DNA of 64,000 nt from Atlanticothrix silvestris CENA357. GTDB lineage: Bacteria; Cyanobacteriota; Cyanobacteriia; Cyanobacteriales; Nostocaceae. A model generated the notes under the pieces. The model did no database searches and was not told the DNA's origin. It was given only the letters and a program-made list of their open reading frames with translations. The position numbers and the translations under genes were made by a program. Positions 17,335-25,443 of this stretch are shown in pieces (within the stretch, counting starts at the first letter, position 1; each line of letters opens with the position of its first letter). The stretch covers positions 62,001 to 126,000 of the forward strand of contig NZ_JAECZB010000003.1 of assembly GCF_016056295.1 (NCBI RefSeq), written 5' to 3'.

Positions 17335-18234
17335 TTACAACCGAGTCATTTCAAATAATTGTTGAGCGTTATTTCCTAAAAAAGCATCAAAAAGCTTTGT
17401 TTTTCCAGGTTCAACTTCTACCATGTAACGCTGGGCAATTTCATAATAGGCATAAGTCCAAGGAATTTGAATTTCTACACCATTAATATCATCAATTACT
17501 GTTACTAATTCTGTAACTGCTTGAGTTGCAGTTTGCCGCAACCCACAGGTAATATTGCCTTCTATTTCTGCCTTCATCGGTACACCAAAATTAGCTAAAC
17601 CAAGAGCAGTACTATCTATATCTGGATACACTGCTGTGTTCTGGCAATTGACATAACCGGTAAAGTGGTTAACAGCATAACCATGCAACAATACCCAAGC
17701 ACCATATTGACTAACTTGATTCACCTCTTGTACAACAGAACGCCGGGGAGGTTGCCAAGGACGGGTGAAGATTTTCTGGAGTTGTTGAGCAATAATTTGA
17801 TAATTATCTTCAGTTTGTGAGAAAGTTGGAATTTCGTATTGAATTGAAGCTACTGTTTGATAAATTAGTTGGGCAATATTAGCAGGCAATTCATCTACAA
17901 TTAATTCGCTAATAAACAGCTTAGGTAAGTCGAATTCTTCTTGTTGGGGATGACGATAATGACGGGCATAAAGATGAGTTTCATTAAAAAAATACTCTCC
18001 AGCCGCGACATAACCCAAAGCTTCAGCTATTTGTCCTAGGTAATCAATCCCTAAATTTACCTGATTTGGGCAACTATCAACCAACAGACGCAAAGACCGA
18101 AAGGCAATATGGTCATTAGCAACAGTCCCACCCGCTGTAGTGATCATTTTTTGATAAGTGCGGGCATGACTGACCCTAGCACTATATTTTTGCCAAAGTA
18201 AATCCCACAGATCAAGAGCAATTTCTGGTTTCAT
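17335..18234 (-). CDS. DUF1338 protein, possible 2-oxoadipate dioxygenase/decarboxylase
   Basis: DUF1338 includes HglS, which converts 2-oxoadipate to D-2-hydroxyglutarate in lysine catabolism, using a His-His-Glu metal site. The candidate ligands are visible: His42 in VANDHIAFRSL, His184 or His190 in LLHGYAVNHFTGYV, and Glu265 in YYEIAQRYMVEV. At 299 residues it is of the shorter form, compared with about 460 for the characterised Pseudomonas enzyme. It lies 34 bp downstream of a class III aminotransferase gene on the same strand, which suggests a joint role: the transaminase could make 2-oxoadipate or an upstream aldehyde. The family call is strong; the reaction is inferred. Confidence 0.78.
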   Translation of the reverse strand: MKPEIALDLWDLLWQKYSARVSHARTYQKMITTAGGTVANDHIAFRSLRLLVDSCPNQVNLGIDYLGQIAEALGYVAAGEYFFNETHLYARHYRHPQQEEFDLPKLFISELIVDELPANIAQLIYQTVASIQYEIPTFSQTEDNYQIIAQQLQKIFTRPWQPPRRSVVQEVNQVSQYGAWVLLHGYAVNHFTGYVNCQNTAVYPDIDSTALGLANFGVPMKAEIEGNITCGLRQTATQAVTELVTVIDDINGVEIQIPWTYAYYEIAQRYMVEVEPGKTKLFDAFLGNNAQQLFEMTRL

Positions 18235-18268
18235 AAGTCGATTCCTCTAAAAATCGTTGTGGCTAGGC

Positions 18269-19591
18269 TTAAATATGTGAGGAATGTAATATTTCTGAGA
18301 GAATATCTACAGCAATTTGGATTTGGGCAGTGTTAATTACCAGAGGCGGACAAAAACGAATTGCTGCCTTACCGCAACCAAGTAATAATAGACCCCGTAA
18401 GAAAGCTTCTTGGATAATGCGATCGCGCAGTGTAGGATCAAAGTTACCCTCTTCATCTAATAAATCTACCGCCACCATTAAACCTTTACCTCTAGGCAGC
18501 GACATTTGAGGGAATCTATCATGCAACTTAGTCAAACCAGCTTGTAATAATTCTCCCATCTGAGTAGCGTTTGCCATCAAGCCACTTTCTAAAAGTCGCA
18601 AAGTGGCAATACCAGCCGCACAAGCTACGGGATTACCGCCAAATGTGGTGGCGTGGGAACCAGGAGGCCAAGTCATTAACTCAGGTCTAGCTAGAATTGC
18701 CCCTAGAGGTAAACCGCTAGCAATACCTTTGGCGGTGGTAATAATATCAGGCATTACACCCCAGTGGTTAATTGCAAATAAGCGGCCAGTACGCCCCATG
18801 CCGGCTTGTACTTCATCGACAATCATCAATATGCCATAGCGATCGCATATATCCCGAATTCTTTGTAAAAAACCATCTTCGGGGACGATGTAACCCCCTT
18901 CTCCTTGAATTGCTTCTACTGCGATCGCTGCTACTTCATCTGGTGGTAATATTGTCGCAAATAGCTGTTTTTCTAGGTAATCCAGGCTAGCGTGAGTACC
19001 GTAGGGAATATGAGTCACACCGGGAACTAAAGGGCCAAAATTTGCTCGTTGCACTGCCTTAGAACCAGTGAGAGACATAGCCCCGTAAGTGCGTCCGTGG
19101 AATGCTCCTAAGAATGCCACAATTAGCGATCGCTTGGTGTAATATCGTGCTAGTTTAATAGCTCCTTCGTTAGACTCTGCCCCGGAATTGGTGAAAAATA
19201 CTTTTGCTGGAAACGCAGTTCCACTAATAGGAAAAGGCGCACGCATCGCTAATTGTTCCGCCAGTTCCACCATCGGCTCATAATAAAAATCAGTCCCCGA
19301 CATGTGCAACAGACGCGCCGATTGTTCTTGAATCGCCTTGACGACTTCTGGGTGGGCGTGTCCGGTGGCGGTGACAGCAATTCCTGCGGTCATATCGAGG
19401 AACACGTTGCCATCGACATCTTCCACCATACAGCCTTCACCGCGAGCTACGACTAGGGGATAGTCACGGGTATAAGAAGGAGAAGTTACAGCGCGATCGC
19501 GTTCTATAATTGCTTGAGCGCGATGTCCAGGTAAGGCAGTCACCAGGCGAGGTTCACTAGGTAAAGATAAGTTAACAGGGATACTTAACAT
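18269..19591 (-). CDS. Class III PLP-dependent aminotransferase
   Basis: A 440-residue fold-type I transaminase of the acetylornithine / 4-aminobutyrate / lysine-6-aminotransferase group. Visible motifs are FFTNSGAESNEGAIKLAR, GAFHGRTYGAMSLTGS, EAIQGEGGYIVP, DEVQAGMGRTG (PLP Asp) and TTAKGIASGLPLGA with the PLP-binding Lys, followed by HATTFGGNPVACAA. It is the first gene of a probable two-gene operon with the DUF1338 gene, which points to lysine or 2-aminoadipate degradation rather than arginine synthesis. The N-terminus matches archaeal-type 'acetylornithine aminotransferase family' enzymes. Substrate cannot be fixed from sequence alone. Confidence 0.85.
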   Translation of the reverse strand: MLSIPVNLSLPSEPRLVTALPGHRAQAIIERDRAVTSPSYTRDYPLVVARGEGCMVEDVDGNVFLDMTAGIAVTATGHAHPEVVKAIQEQSARLLHMSGTDFYYEPMVELAEQLAMRAPFPISGTAFPAKVFFTNSGAESNEGAIKLARYYTKRSLIVAFLGAFHGRTYGAMSLTGSKAVQRANFGPLVPGVTHIPYGTHASLDYLEKQLFATILPPDEVAAIAVEAIQGEGGYIVPEDGFLQRIRDICDRYGILMIVDEVQAGMGRTGRLFAINHWGVMPDIITTAKGIASGLPLGAILARPELMTWPPGSHATTFGGNPVACAAGIATLRLLESGLMANATQMGELLQAGLTKLHDRFPQMSLPRGKGLMVAVDLLDEEGNFDPTLRDRIIQEAFLRGLLLLGCGKAAIRFCPPLVINTAQIQIAVDILSEILHSSHI

Positions 19592-20066
19592 TTTTTTTAA
19601 GATGTTTTTTAGATTACTGATGATTAAACTGCCAAGTGCAAGTAGCTACAGTAACATTTGATTCTATTTGGACAAAATTTACACATTGGTAGCAAAACTC
19701 AAAACAAATATGTTTCATGAATCTTGAGCAGAATTTAGCAAAAAAGTTTCCGAAATTTGCTACTACTGAGTGTTGATATTGCTGGGTAAACAAGAAAAAT
19801 ACTTTTTAATTCCAGACTTGGCTACTGCTTTTATTACTATTATAGGTATCAGTTTTTACCGTGCTGACTCAACGCAAAACCCAATAGTACGGAAGTAATT
19901 AAAGGTGTAGGAGGTATAATGCACTGTTAGACTAGTTTGCTACTTAAAACTGAATGATGTATTATGCCCCAATTGTATACACGGTTGGCGCGTTGTCAAG
20001 TTAATATCGTTCAGATATTGAGCAGGTAAAATTATTATTTATTATTAGAGATCTATCTGGCATTTT
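19592..20066. other. Divergent intergenic region, no gene seen
   Basis: This AT-rich stretch separates the divergent aminotransferase gene and the exported-protein gene, so both promoters should lie here. A ribosome-site-like TAGGAGG at 19907-19913 is followed by a three-codon frame (ATG-CAC-TGT-TAG) only. No RNA gene or repeat is recognised. Confidence 0.4.
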
Positions 20067-21374
20067 ATGAGTATCAAATTCAATCAGAAATTCCGCTGTA
20101 TAGTAAGTATTATTACTTTATTATTTATTAGTTTAGCTGGTAGCTATGTTTATAAACAATCAACAAGTCAACAGCTAGCTCAACAAAAGACTGCATTAAA
20201 AGAAAATTCTGCTTTTGCTGCTAACACTACACTTGCCGCAACTTTTGAAAATCCTGCGGTTGTTCCAGAAACATCTAATCAGGCTATCAATAAACCTAAT
20301 ATAGTTATATCGAGAAAACCTCCGGCATCAGTACCTGTCACCTATCCAGTCATTGATGAGTGGAAAAAATATAAATTTAGTATTAATGGTAATAAGATTT
20401 TCACTCCAGTCAAATTGCCAAAATCTCAGGTAAATTTTAATCAAACAGATTTATTAACTGTTCTAATCAATACCAGAAAATATTTCCAAGACCACGCCTC
20501 AGAAGATCCAGATATTTTTCGTAAAGGAATATTAGGAACTCAAGGTGTGAGCATACCAGATATGCTCAAAACTTTGGATTTTATGATTACTACCTTAAAC
20601 GAAGATATTGCGAATAAACGAACAACTCGGTTACAAGATCCTAATTTTATTAATGCCAATTTTCGAGTTATTAAATGGTCTGCCCATAACCCCCAAAATA
20701 AAAAGCAACAACGATTAAGAATTACAAAATATGCTGTGTTTACTCATCCAGGTTCTCGGACAAAAACTTCTACTTTTAACACACCAATTTATAGCCTAAA
20801 AGAAAACTCGAATACCGATACATTTTACACCAGATATACAAAGCAAGATGTTTTATCAGGTATTTATGAGCCAGGAGGAAAAGAATTTGGTAAGGTGAAA
20901 CCCTTAGCTTATTTAACTCGTAATGGTTTAGAAGAAGCATTAATGCAGGGAACAGTACTGATTAATTTTACAGATGGTTCTAAAGCATTTTTTAATGTAG
21001 ATAAGAATAATGGTATCTCTTACGTTCGAGGATTAAAAGCCACAACCCAAAAGCGTTATTGGTATTTTAGGCAAGTTGACGCAATTAAAGGATATGGACA
21101 CACAATAGATGCAAAAATTTCTATTAAACCAGGTGTGACTTTTGCTGGAGATGTCCTCAACATTGGTTTAGGTAAAGTGATTGTGATTGAACATACCAAA
21201 AATGGACGTAAACATCTGCAAATGGGAGTTATTGCAGATACAGGCGGAGCTTTTTTACCCAATCTTTATCAATTGGATTTTTTGGCAGGTATTTTTCGGA
21301 GTCAAAAAGATTTTAAACAGCATATTCAGCAACTACCTGAATATGCTAATGCTTATGTTTTAGTCAAAAAGTGA
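20067..21374 (+). CDS. Exported protein with MltA/3D-like C-terminal domain
   Basis: A 435-residue protein with an N-terminal hydrophobic anchor (CIVSIITLLFISLAGSYVY, about residues 11-29), then a low-complexity linker. The C-terminal third reads like the lytic transglycosylase MltA and its 3D beta-barrel: an early REGILGTQG-like block (FRKGILGTQGVSIPDML), GLEEALMQGTVLINFTDGSKAFFNVD, YVRGLKATTQKRYWYF, and MGVIADTGGAFLPNLYQLDFLAG. In MltA the DTGGA segment contributes catalytic Asp. The similarity suggests a periplasmic peptidoglycan-acting enzyme, but most of the MltA signature is diverged. The gene stands alone with long flanking spacers. The assignment is tentative. Confidence 0.5.
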   Translation: MSIKFNQKFRCIVSIITLLFISLAGSYVYKQSTSQQLAQQKTALKENSAFAANTTLAATFENPAVVPETSNQAINKPNIVISRKPPASVPVTYPVIDEWKKYKFSINGNKIFTPVKLPKSQVNFNQTDLLTVLINTRKYFQDHASEDPDIFRKGILGTQGVSIPDMLKTLDFMITTLNEDIANKRTTRLQDPNFINANFRVIKWSAHNPQNKKQQRLRITKYAVFTHPGSRTKTSTFNTPIYSLKENSNTDTFYTRYTKQDVLSGIYEPGGKEFGKVKPLAYLTRNGLEEALMQGTVLINFTDGSKAFFNVDKNNGISYVRGLKATTQKRYWYFRQVDAIKGYGHTIDAKISIKPGVTFAGDVLNIGLGKVIVIEHTKNGRKHLQMGVIADTGGAFLPNLYQLDFLAGIFRSQKDFKQHIQQLPEYANAYVLVKK

Positions 21375-21541
21375 ATTACGGCCTCCGAGGATGTTTGAAA
21401 AGTCCTTAGTGATGTAGCAAATGCGATCGCACTTTCGGGAAACTTTCTAGGCGATCGCTCAAATCCAAAACCCTCAACAAAACAGAGAAAGCAAGGGGCT
21501 AAAATCCTTCGTATACCAAAAAATTTTTCTGTTTATTTTTC

Positions 21542-21684
21542 CTGTAGCAACTTCCGTCTTCCTTGCAGCAGCTTCTGCTTTCACGTTTGGGTGTTTCGCA
21601 CAGCCTGTAGCAGCTTCCGTTTTCCCTGTAGCAACTTCTGCTGTCAAGTTTGGGTGTTTCGCGCAACCTGTAGCAGCTTCCGCC
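21542..21684. repeat. 63-bp direct tandem repeat, about 2.3 copies
   Basis: Units begin CTGTAGCARCTTCCG at 21542, 21605 and 21668, exactly 63 bp apart, and each ends with TTTGGGTGTTTCGCRCARC. Within a unit the TGYAGCARCTTC block is itself duplicated. The period is a multiple of three. On the minus strand the repeat is open and would encode a repeating peptide with ATGCAKHPN blocks and AEVATGKTE-like spacers, but there is no in-frame ATG ahead of it. Confidence 0.75.
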
Positions 21685-21976
21685 TTTAATATAATGGGAG
21701 TTTAATTACTGCGATCGCTCGCATACATCACCAACCAAAATTACTGATTTGGCTTTGTTTGGAGAGCGATCGCACTCCAATGAGTATTAATGTCTGGGGG
21801 AACCTGGAACCCTTGTATCGACGTTTCAGCAACCTATCTCCATTCTTTCACGGATATATAAATTCTGTCTCCAGAATACGGCACAAACACCTTTAGGAAG
21901 ATGTGCATTACTAGGAAATCAGTATCAAATATAGCAGAAGGATACAACCTTCCTAACTATAAGGAGACTAAACTGA

Positions 21977-22981
21977 ATGAAGTTAAAGGCATTTTGGCAG
22001 CTATTTCCAGAAACATTTAAAGAATGGAGTGAAGATAAAGCCTCACGCTTAGCGGCTGCATTAGCTTATTACACGATTTTTTCTATTGCACCTCTGCTGA
22101 TTATTGTAATTGCGATCGCCGGAGCAGTATTTGGCGAAGAAGCCGCTAGGGGTGAAATTGTTAGTCAAATTCAAGGTTTAGTCGGCCCAGATGGTGCCAA
22201 ATTTATTGAAACAACTATCCAAAATGCTAGTCAACCACAAACAGGAACTATCGCTTCAATTATTAGTGTTGTCCTTCTGCTTATAGGTGCTACTGGTCTA
22301 TTTTCCGAATTACAAGATTCTCTAAATACAATTTGGGAGGTGAAGCCAAAACCCGGACAAGGAATCATTAACATGATTCGCACCCGCTTTTTATCATTTA
22401 CGATGATTCTGGGTATTGGCTTTTTACTGCTGGTGTCTCTAGTAGTTAGTGCCGGTTTATCAGCGGTGGTAACTTACTTTAGTAATTTGCTACCAGGCGC
22501 AGATTTTATCTGGCAGATACTTAACTTTGTCCTCTCTTTTGCTATTACCACAGCTTTATTTGGGTTGATTTTCAAAGTTCTTCCAGACGTAAAAATTACT
22601 TGGAATGATGTTTTTATTGGTGCTGTTATTACTTCCTTTTTGTTTACTATCGGTAGATTTGTATTAGGACAGTATCTAGGTAATGCAACTTTTGGCTCAA
22701 CTTATGGCGCGGCTGGTTCGTTGGTAGTTATCCTCGCTTGGGTTAACTATGCTGCCCAAATTCTCTTTTTTGGTGCCGAATTTACCCAAGTTTATGCTAG
22801 AAAATATGGCAGTGGAATAACTCCTACCAAAAATGCTATACCTTTAGATGAAAACATTCCTAATAGTCGAAGTAGTACGACTAATAAAAAAAAGCGTTCT
22901 TCTAACTTAATGAGTCGCGTAATTCGTTATTTTCAACAGCCCAAACGCATTAAACGTAGAAGAAACAACCAAAGTTTTTAG
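21977..22981 (+). CDS. YihY/BrkB-family integral membrane protein
   Basis: A 334-residue inner-membrane protein of the YihY/BrkB (formerly 'RNase BN') family. The start follows a clear AAGGAGAC ribosome site. Typical features are the N-terminal WSEDKASRLAAALAYYTIFSIAPLLIIVIAI, the GAxFGEEAARGEI turn, GLFSELQDSLNTIWEVKPKP and the last helices with TFGSTYGAAGSLVVILAWVNYAAQILFFGAEFTQVYARKYG. About six transmembrane helices can be read. The tail is strongly basic (KKKRSSN...KRIKRRRNN) and cytoplasmic. Molecular function of the family is not known. Preceded by a 600-bp spacer with repeats. Confidence 0.88.
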   Translation: MKLKAFWQLFPETFKEWSEDKASRLAAALAYYTIFSIAPLLIIVIAIAGAVFGEEAARGEIVSQIQGLVGPDGAKFIETTIQNASQPQTGTIASIISVVLLLIGATGLFSELQDSLNTIWEVKPKPGQGIINMIRTRFLSFTMILGIGFLLLVSLVVSAGLSAVVTYFSNLLPGADFIWQILNFVLSFAITTALFGLIFKVLPDVKITWNDVFIGAVITSFLFTIGRFVLGQYLGNATFGSTYGAAGSLVVILAWVNYAAQILFFGAEFTQVYARKYGSGITPTKNAIPLDENIPNSRSSTTNKKKRSSNLMSRVIRYFQQPKRIKRRRNNQSF

Positions 22982-23071
22982 TCATGGGTAATTTTTGGAA
23001 AGCTATGCCAGTATTGAATTACGAGTAGAAGCGATATACCAAAAATTTGGGTACTAAATATTCGTAGGCTG

Positions 23072-24193
23072 TTAGTCTTCATCCATCTCATCAATTTGAA
23101 TATTAATTTCTCCATCAAAAAATAAAAAAGAAGGTTCTACAGACACTGAGTCAGAATAGATTCCTTTTGGTAATTTTTTAAAGACTTCTAAAATTTCTAA
23201 GGCAAAGTCTTTAACGTTCTTTGCAATTCTCAATTTTGCAGCATCATGATCCATACTAAAAACTCTATATATATCATATCGTTCTGCATTAGCCATACAA
23301 CGTAGTTCGCCAAGAGACACGTGAAATAGTTGTGTGAAATCTCTACCAGTAGATTTAACGTCAATTAAAACTCTGCTACCGTCAGGTAAATCTAATGAAA
23401 AGTCATACACTGACACAGGATTTTCATTAGATTGCCAGATGTAATCAAGAATATTTCCTAATGTTTTTTGAGTAGCAAGATATTCGTTCACAAATTCTTC
23501 GCATCGTCGTCCGTTTGCTTGAGCAGTTTCTTTTGCTTTCTTCAGGTCGATAGGCGATAATTTTCTATTTGGTGGTCTTAATAACAGCTTTTGAAGTCCT
23601 TGGTTGCCACCTTGAACGAAATCTTCTAAAGCATCATCTAAAACAAGTTCATTGATTGGATGTTCTGAAATAACAAAATTTTCATTAATAATTTTCCTGA
23701 TATCTATAGGTGTTAAGCTCTCCATTTTAGAGTTTCCTAAAAAGGAATCAATGGCAACATGAAGTGAAGCATCTGTTAAGTGCTTCCCTGCAACAAATAT
23801 AGCTTTTGCACTAACAGGAACGCTAATCCCATTAAAATCAAAAATTATAAAATCACCAGGTTCTAGAATATTAAATCTTTCAGGGCTTTCATCAGGATTT
23901 GTGACAAATTCACCATTCAGCCGCCAGTTTTTATATGTATTGCCCCTAACTATCTTTCGTTGAAGATTATATTCACCCTCAAGACCCGGCCCATAAATTG
24001 AAAGATCAAGGGGTATTTTACTTCCTGTTTGAGTTTGTACATAATCAAGTAAAGTAGGATATAGCCTCTTAATGAAAATATCTGCATTCAAGTTTATCGC
24101 TTTTTGTTTTCCCGCAGGACGATTCTTAAAATGCCATTCAAAAAATGTTAGGTCTGAGGCAGTAAGTCTTTTAACAGCAAGCTTTCTTTGCAT
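23072..24193 (-). CDS. Probable type II restriction endonuclease, DUF3883-like
   Basis: A 373-residue protein encoded immediately after, and overlapping by 46 bp, a C5-cytosine methyltransferase gene. The C-terminal domain shows a PD-(D/E)xK core: RRCEEFVNEYL (helix with Glu), YDFSLDLPDGSRVLIDVKST (Asp and the DxK motif), followed by LGELRCMANAERYDIYRV. IDVKST is the DUF3883-type active site. The N-terminal SDLTFFEWHFKNRPAGKQKAINLNADIF and FILEPGDFIIFDFNG-like blocks occur in endonucleases paired with cytosine methyltransferases, and may contact DNA. It appears full length with all catalytic residues, which is notable because the partner methyltransferase is damaged. Confidence 0.68.
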   Translation of the reverse strand: MQRKLAVKRLTASDLTFFEWHFKNRPAGKQKAINLNADIFIKRLYPTLLDYVQTQTGSKIPLDLSIYGPGLEGEYNLQRKIVRGNTYKNWRLNGEFVTNPDESPERFNILEPGDFIIFDFNGISVPVSAKAIFVAGKHLTDASLHVAIDSFLGNSKMESLTPIDIRKIINENFVISEHPINELVLDDALEDFVQGGNQGLQKLLLRPPNRKLSPIDLKKAKETAQANGRRCEEFVNEYLATQKTLGNILDYIWQSNENPVSVYDFSLDLPDGSRVLIDVKSTGRDFTQLFHVSLGELRCMANAERYDIYRVFSMDHDAAKLRIAKNVKDFALEILEVFKKLPKGIYSDSVSVEPSFLFFDGEINIQIDEMDED

Positions 24194-25032
24194 AAAATAG
24201 CCGTTTGTATTTGCTCAAACATTTGATTTGCAATAGCCTTTGCCAGTAGGGGAGGAACAGCATTACCAATCTGCCTAAAAGCTGAGTTCATAGTACCAAC
24301 AAAGGTAAATCCATCTGGAAATGACTGTAGACGCGCTGCTTCTCGTACTGAGATAGTTCTAGCCTGTATACTGTCGTAATGAATATGAGAATAGGTATCT
24401 TTACCAAGATGAGCCATTAACGTTCTGGCGGGTTTATCTGCTTCTATTTTTCGCCATTTATTGGGAAATTTAAATGGATCATAAGGAGGGACAATCTTTT
24501 TCTTCAAATCATAAAATTCTACACTGTTAAACTCCACTTTTATACCAGCTATCTTTAACTGCTCCAGTTTTTCACTCAATATATTCAACGATTTAACATA
24601 ATTTAGATATCTTAAATATAAATTTGCTCTTGGGTCTTGCCGGAAGGCTTCAGGATGATCAGCTATTTCTCTTAACTTTGATCGTCCAACTCTGGCAAAA
24701 GCTTGACAAGGTGGGCCACCAATTATTACATCGATTGCAGTTTCTACCTCAGAACTTATTTGCAACTCGCTAACAAGTTGATCTGGTTCTGTAACAGTAA
24801 TATCACGAGCAATGGCATGAACTTTACGGAGTTCTTCCGATATATTCTTGCAGAAGTTAACAGCATGAGATTCAGATGCAAGAGGATCACATTCTATGGC
24901 TCCTAAAATCTCAAATCCAGCATTTTGAAACCCAAGTGAAAGACCACCACACCCTGCAAAAATATCTAAAACTCTCGGTCTATTTCCTAATTGCAGGCGT
25001 TTAATTTTTTGTCTTATTGGGTCTTTAAACAC
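24148..25032 (-). pseudogene. C5-cytosine DNA methyltransferase with internal deletion
   Basis: The 294-residue frame keeps motif I (FAGCGGLSLGF, 25-35), motif IV with the catalytic Cys109 (GGPPCQAFARVG, 105-116), motif IX (RTISVREAARLQSFPD, 225-240) and motif X (QIGNAVPP). Between them, motif VI (ENV) and motif VIII (QRR/QxRxR) and much of the target-recognition region are absent. RANLYLRYLNYVK at 135-147, which normally leads into the ENV segment, is joined directly to SLNILSEKLEQLK, which reads like the end of the recognition region. Relatives are usually 400 residues or more. The reading frame is intact, so a protein may be made, but methylation activity is unlikely. The deletion point is near position 24590. 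Confidence 0.72.
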
Positions 25033-25101
25033 AATATCCTCTTTGCTAGTATCACTAATTTTCTTAAAAAATCAAAGTCTTGCCTGACAAAGGTTACATA
25101 G

Positions 25102-25120
25102 TACAGTTAGCAAAACTGTA
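25102..25120. promoter_or_regulatory. Palindromic operator candidate upstream of RM genes
   Basis: TACAGTT and AACTGTA, perfect 7-bp inverted arms, flank AGCAA. The site lies about 70 bp upstream of the methyltransferase start, in the expected promoter area, and could bind a controller protein or the methyltransferase itself. No controller gene is visible nearby. Confidence 0.35.
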
Positions 25121-25443
25121 TGGGTTTTATATATACACAGAGTTATCAATATAATTATTATTTGTCTAGAAATCAAGAATCATAAAAAGTTACAACGTCG
25201 CTAAAATTCTCAATAGCCAACGAATAGGAAAAATATTTCCAAAATATATATTGTAAACTATCACATAGTCCTGATTGCTTGCTGACAAAATAATTTATTC
25301 AGTTGTTTGTTACAATTAATTACATTATATAAACATAATTGATTGTTCTTCAAAATCGTCTCTGTGGTTTCACCCATGCCGATTTACCTCTTCATCTGCT
25401 AGAGATTCTAAAGGTTTACCTTTATAGAATAAATATTTAGCCA

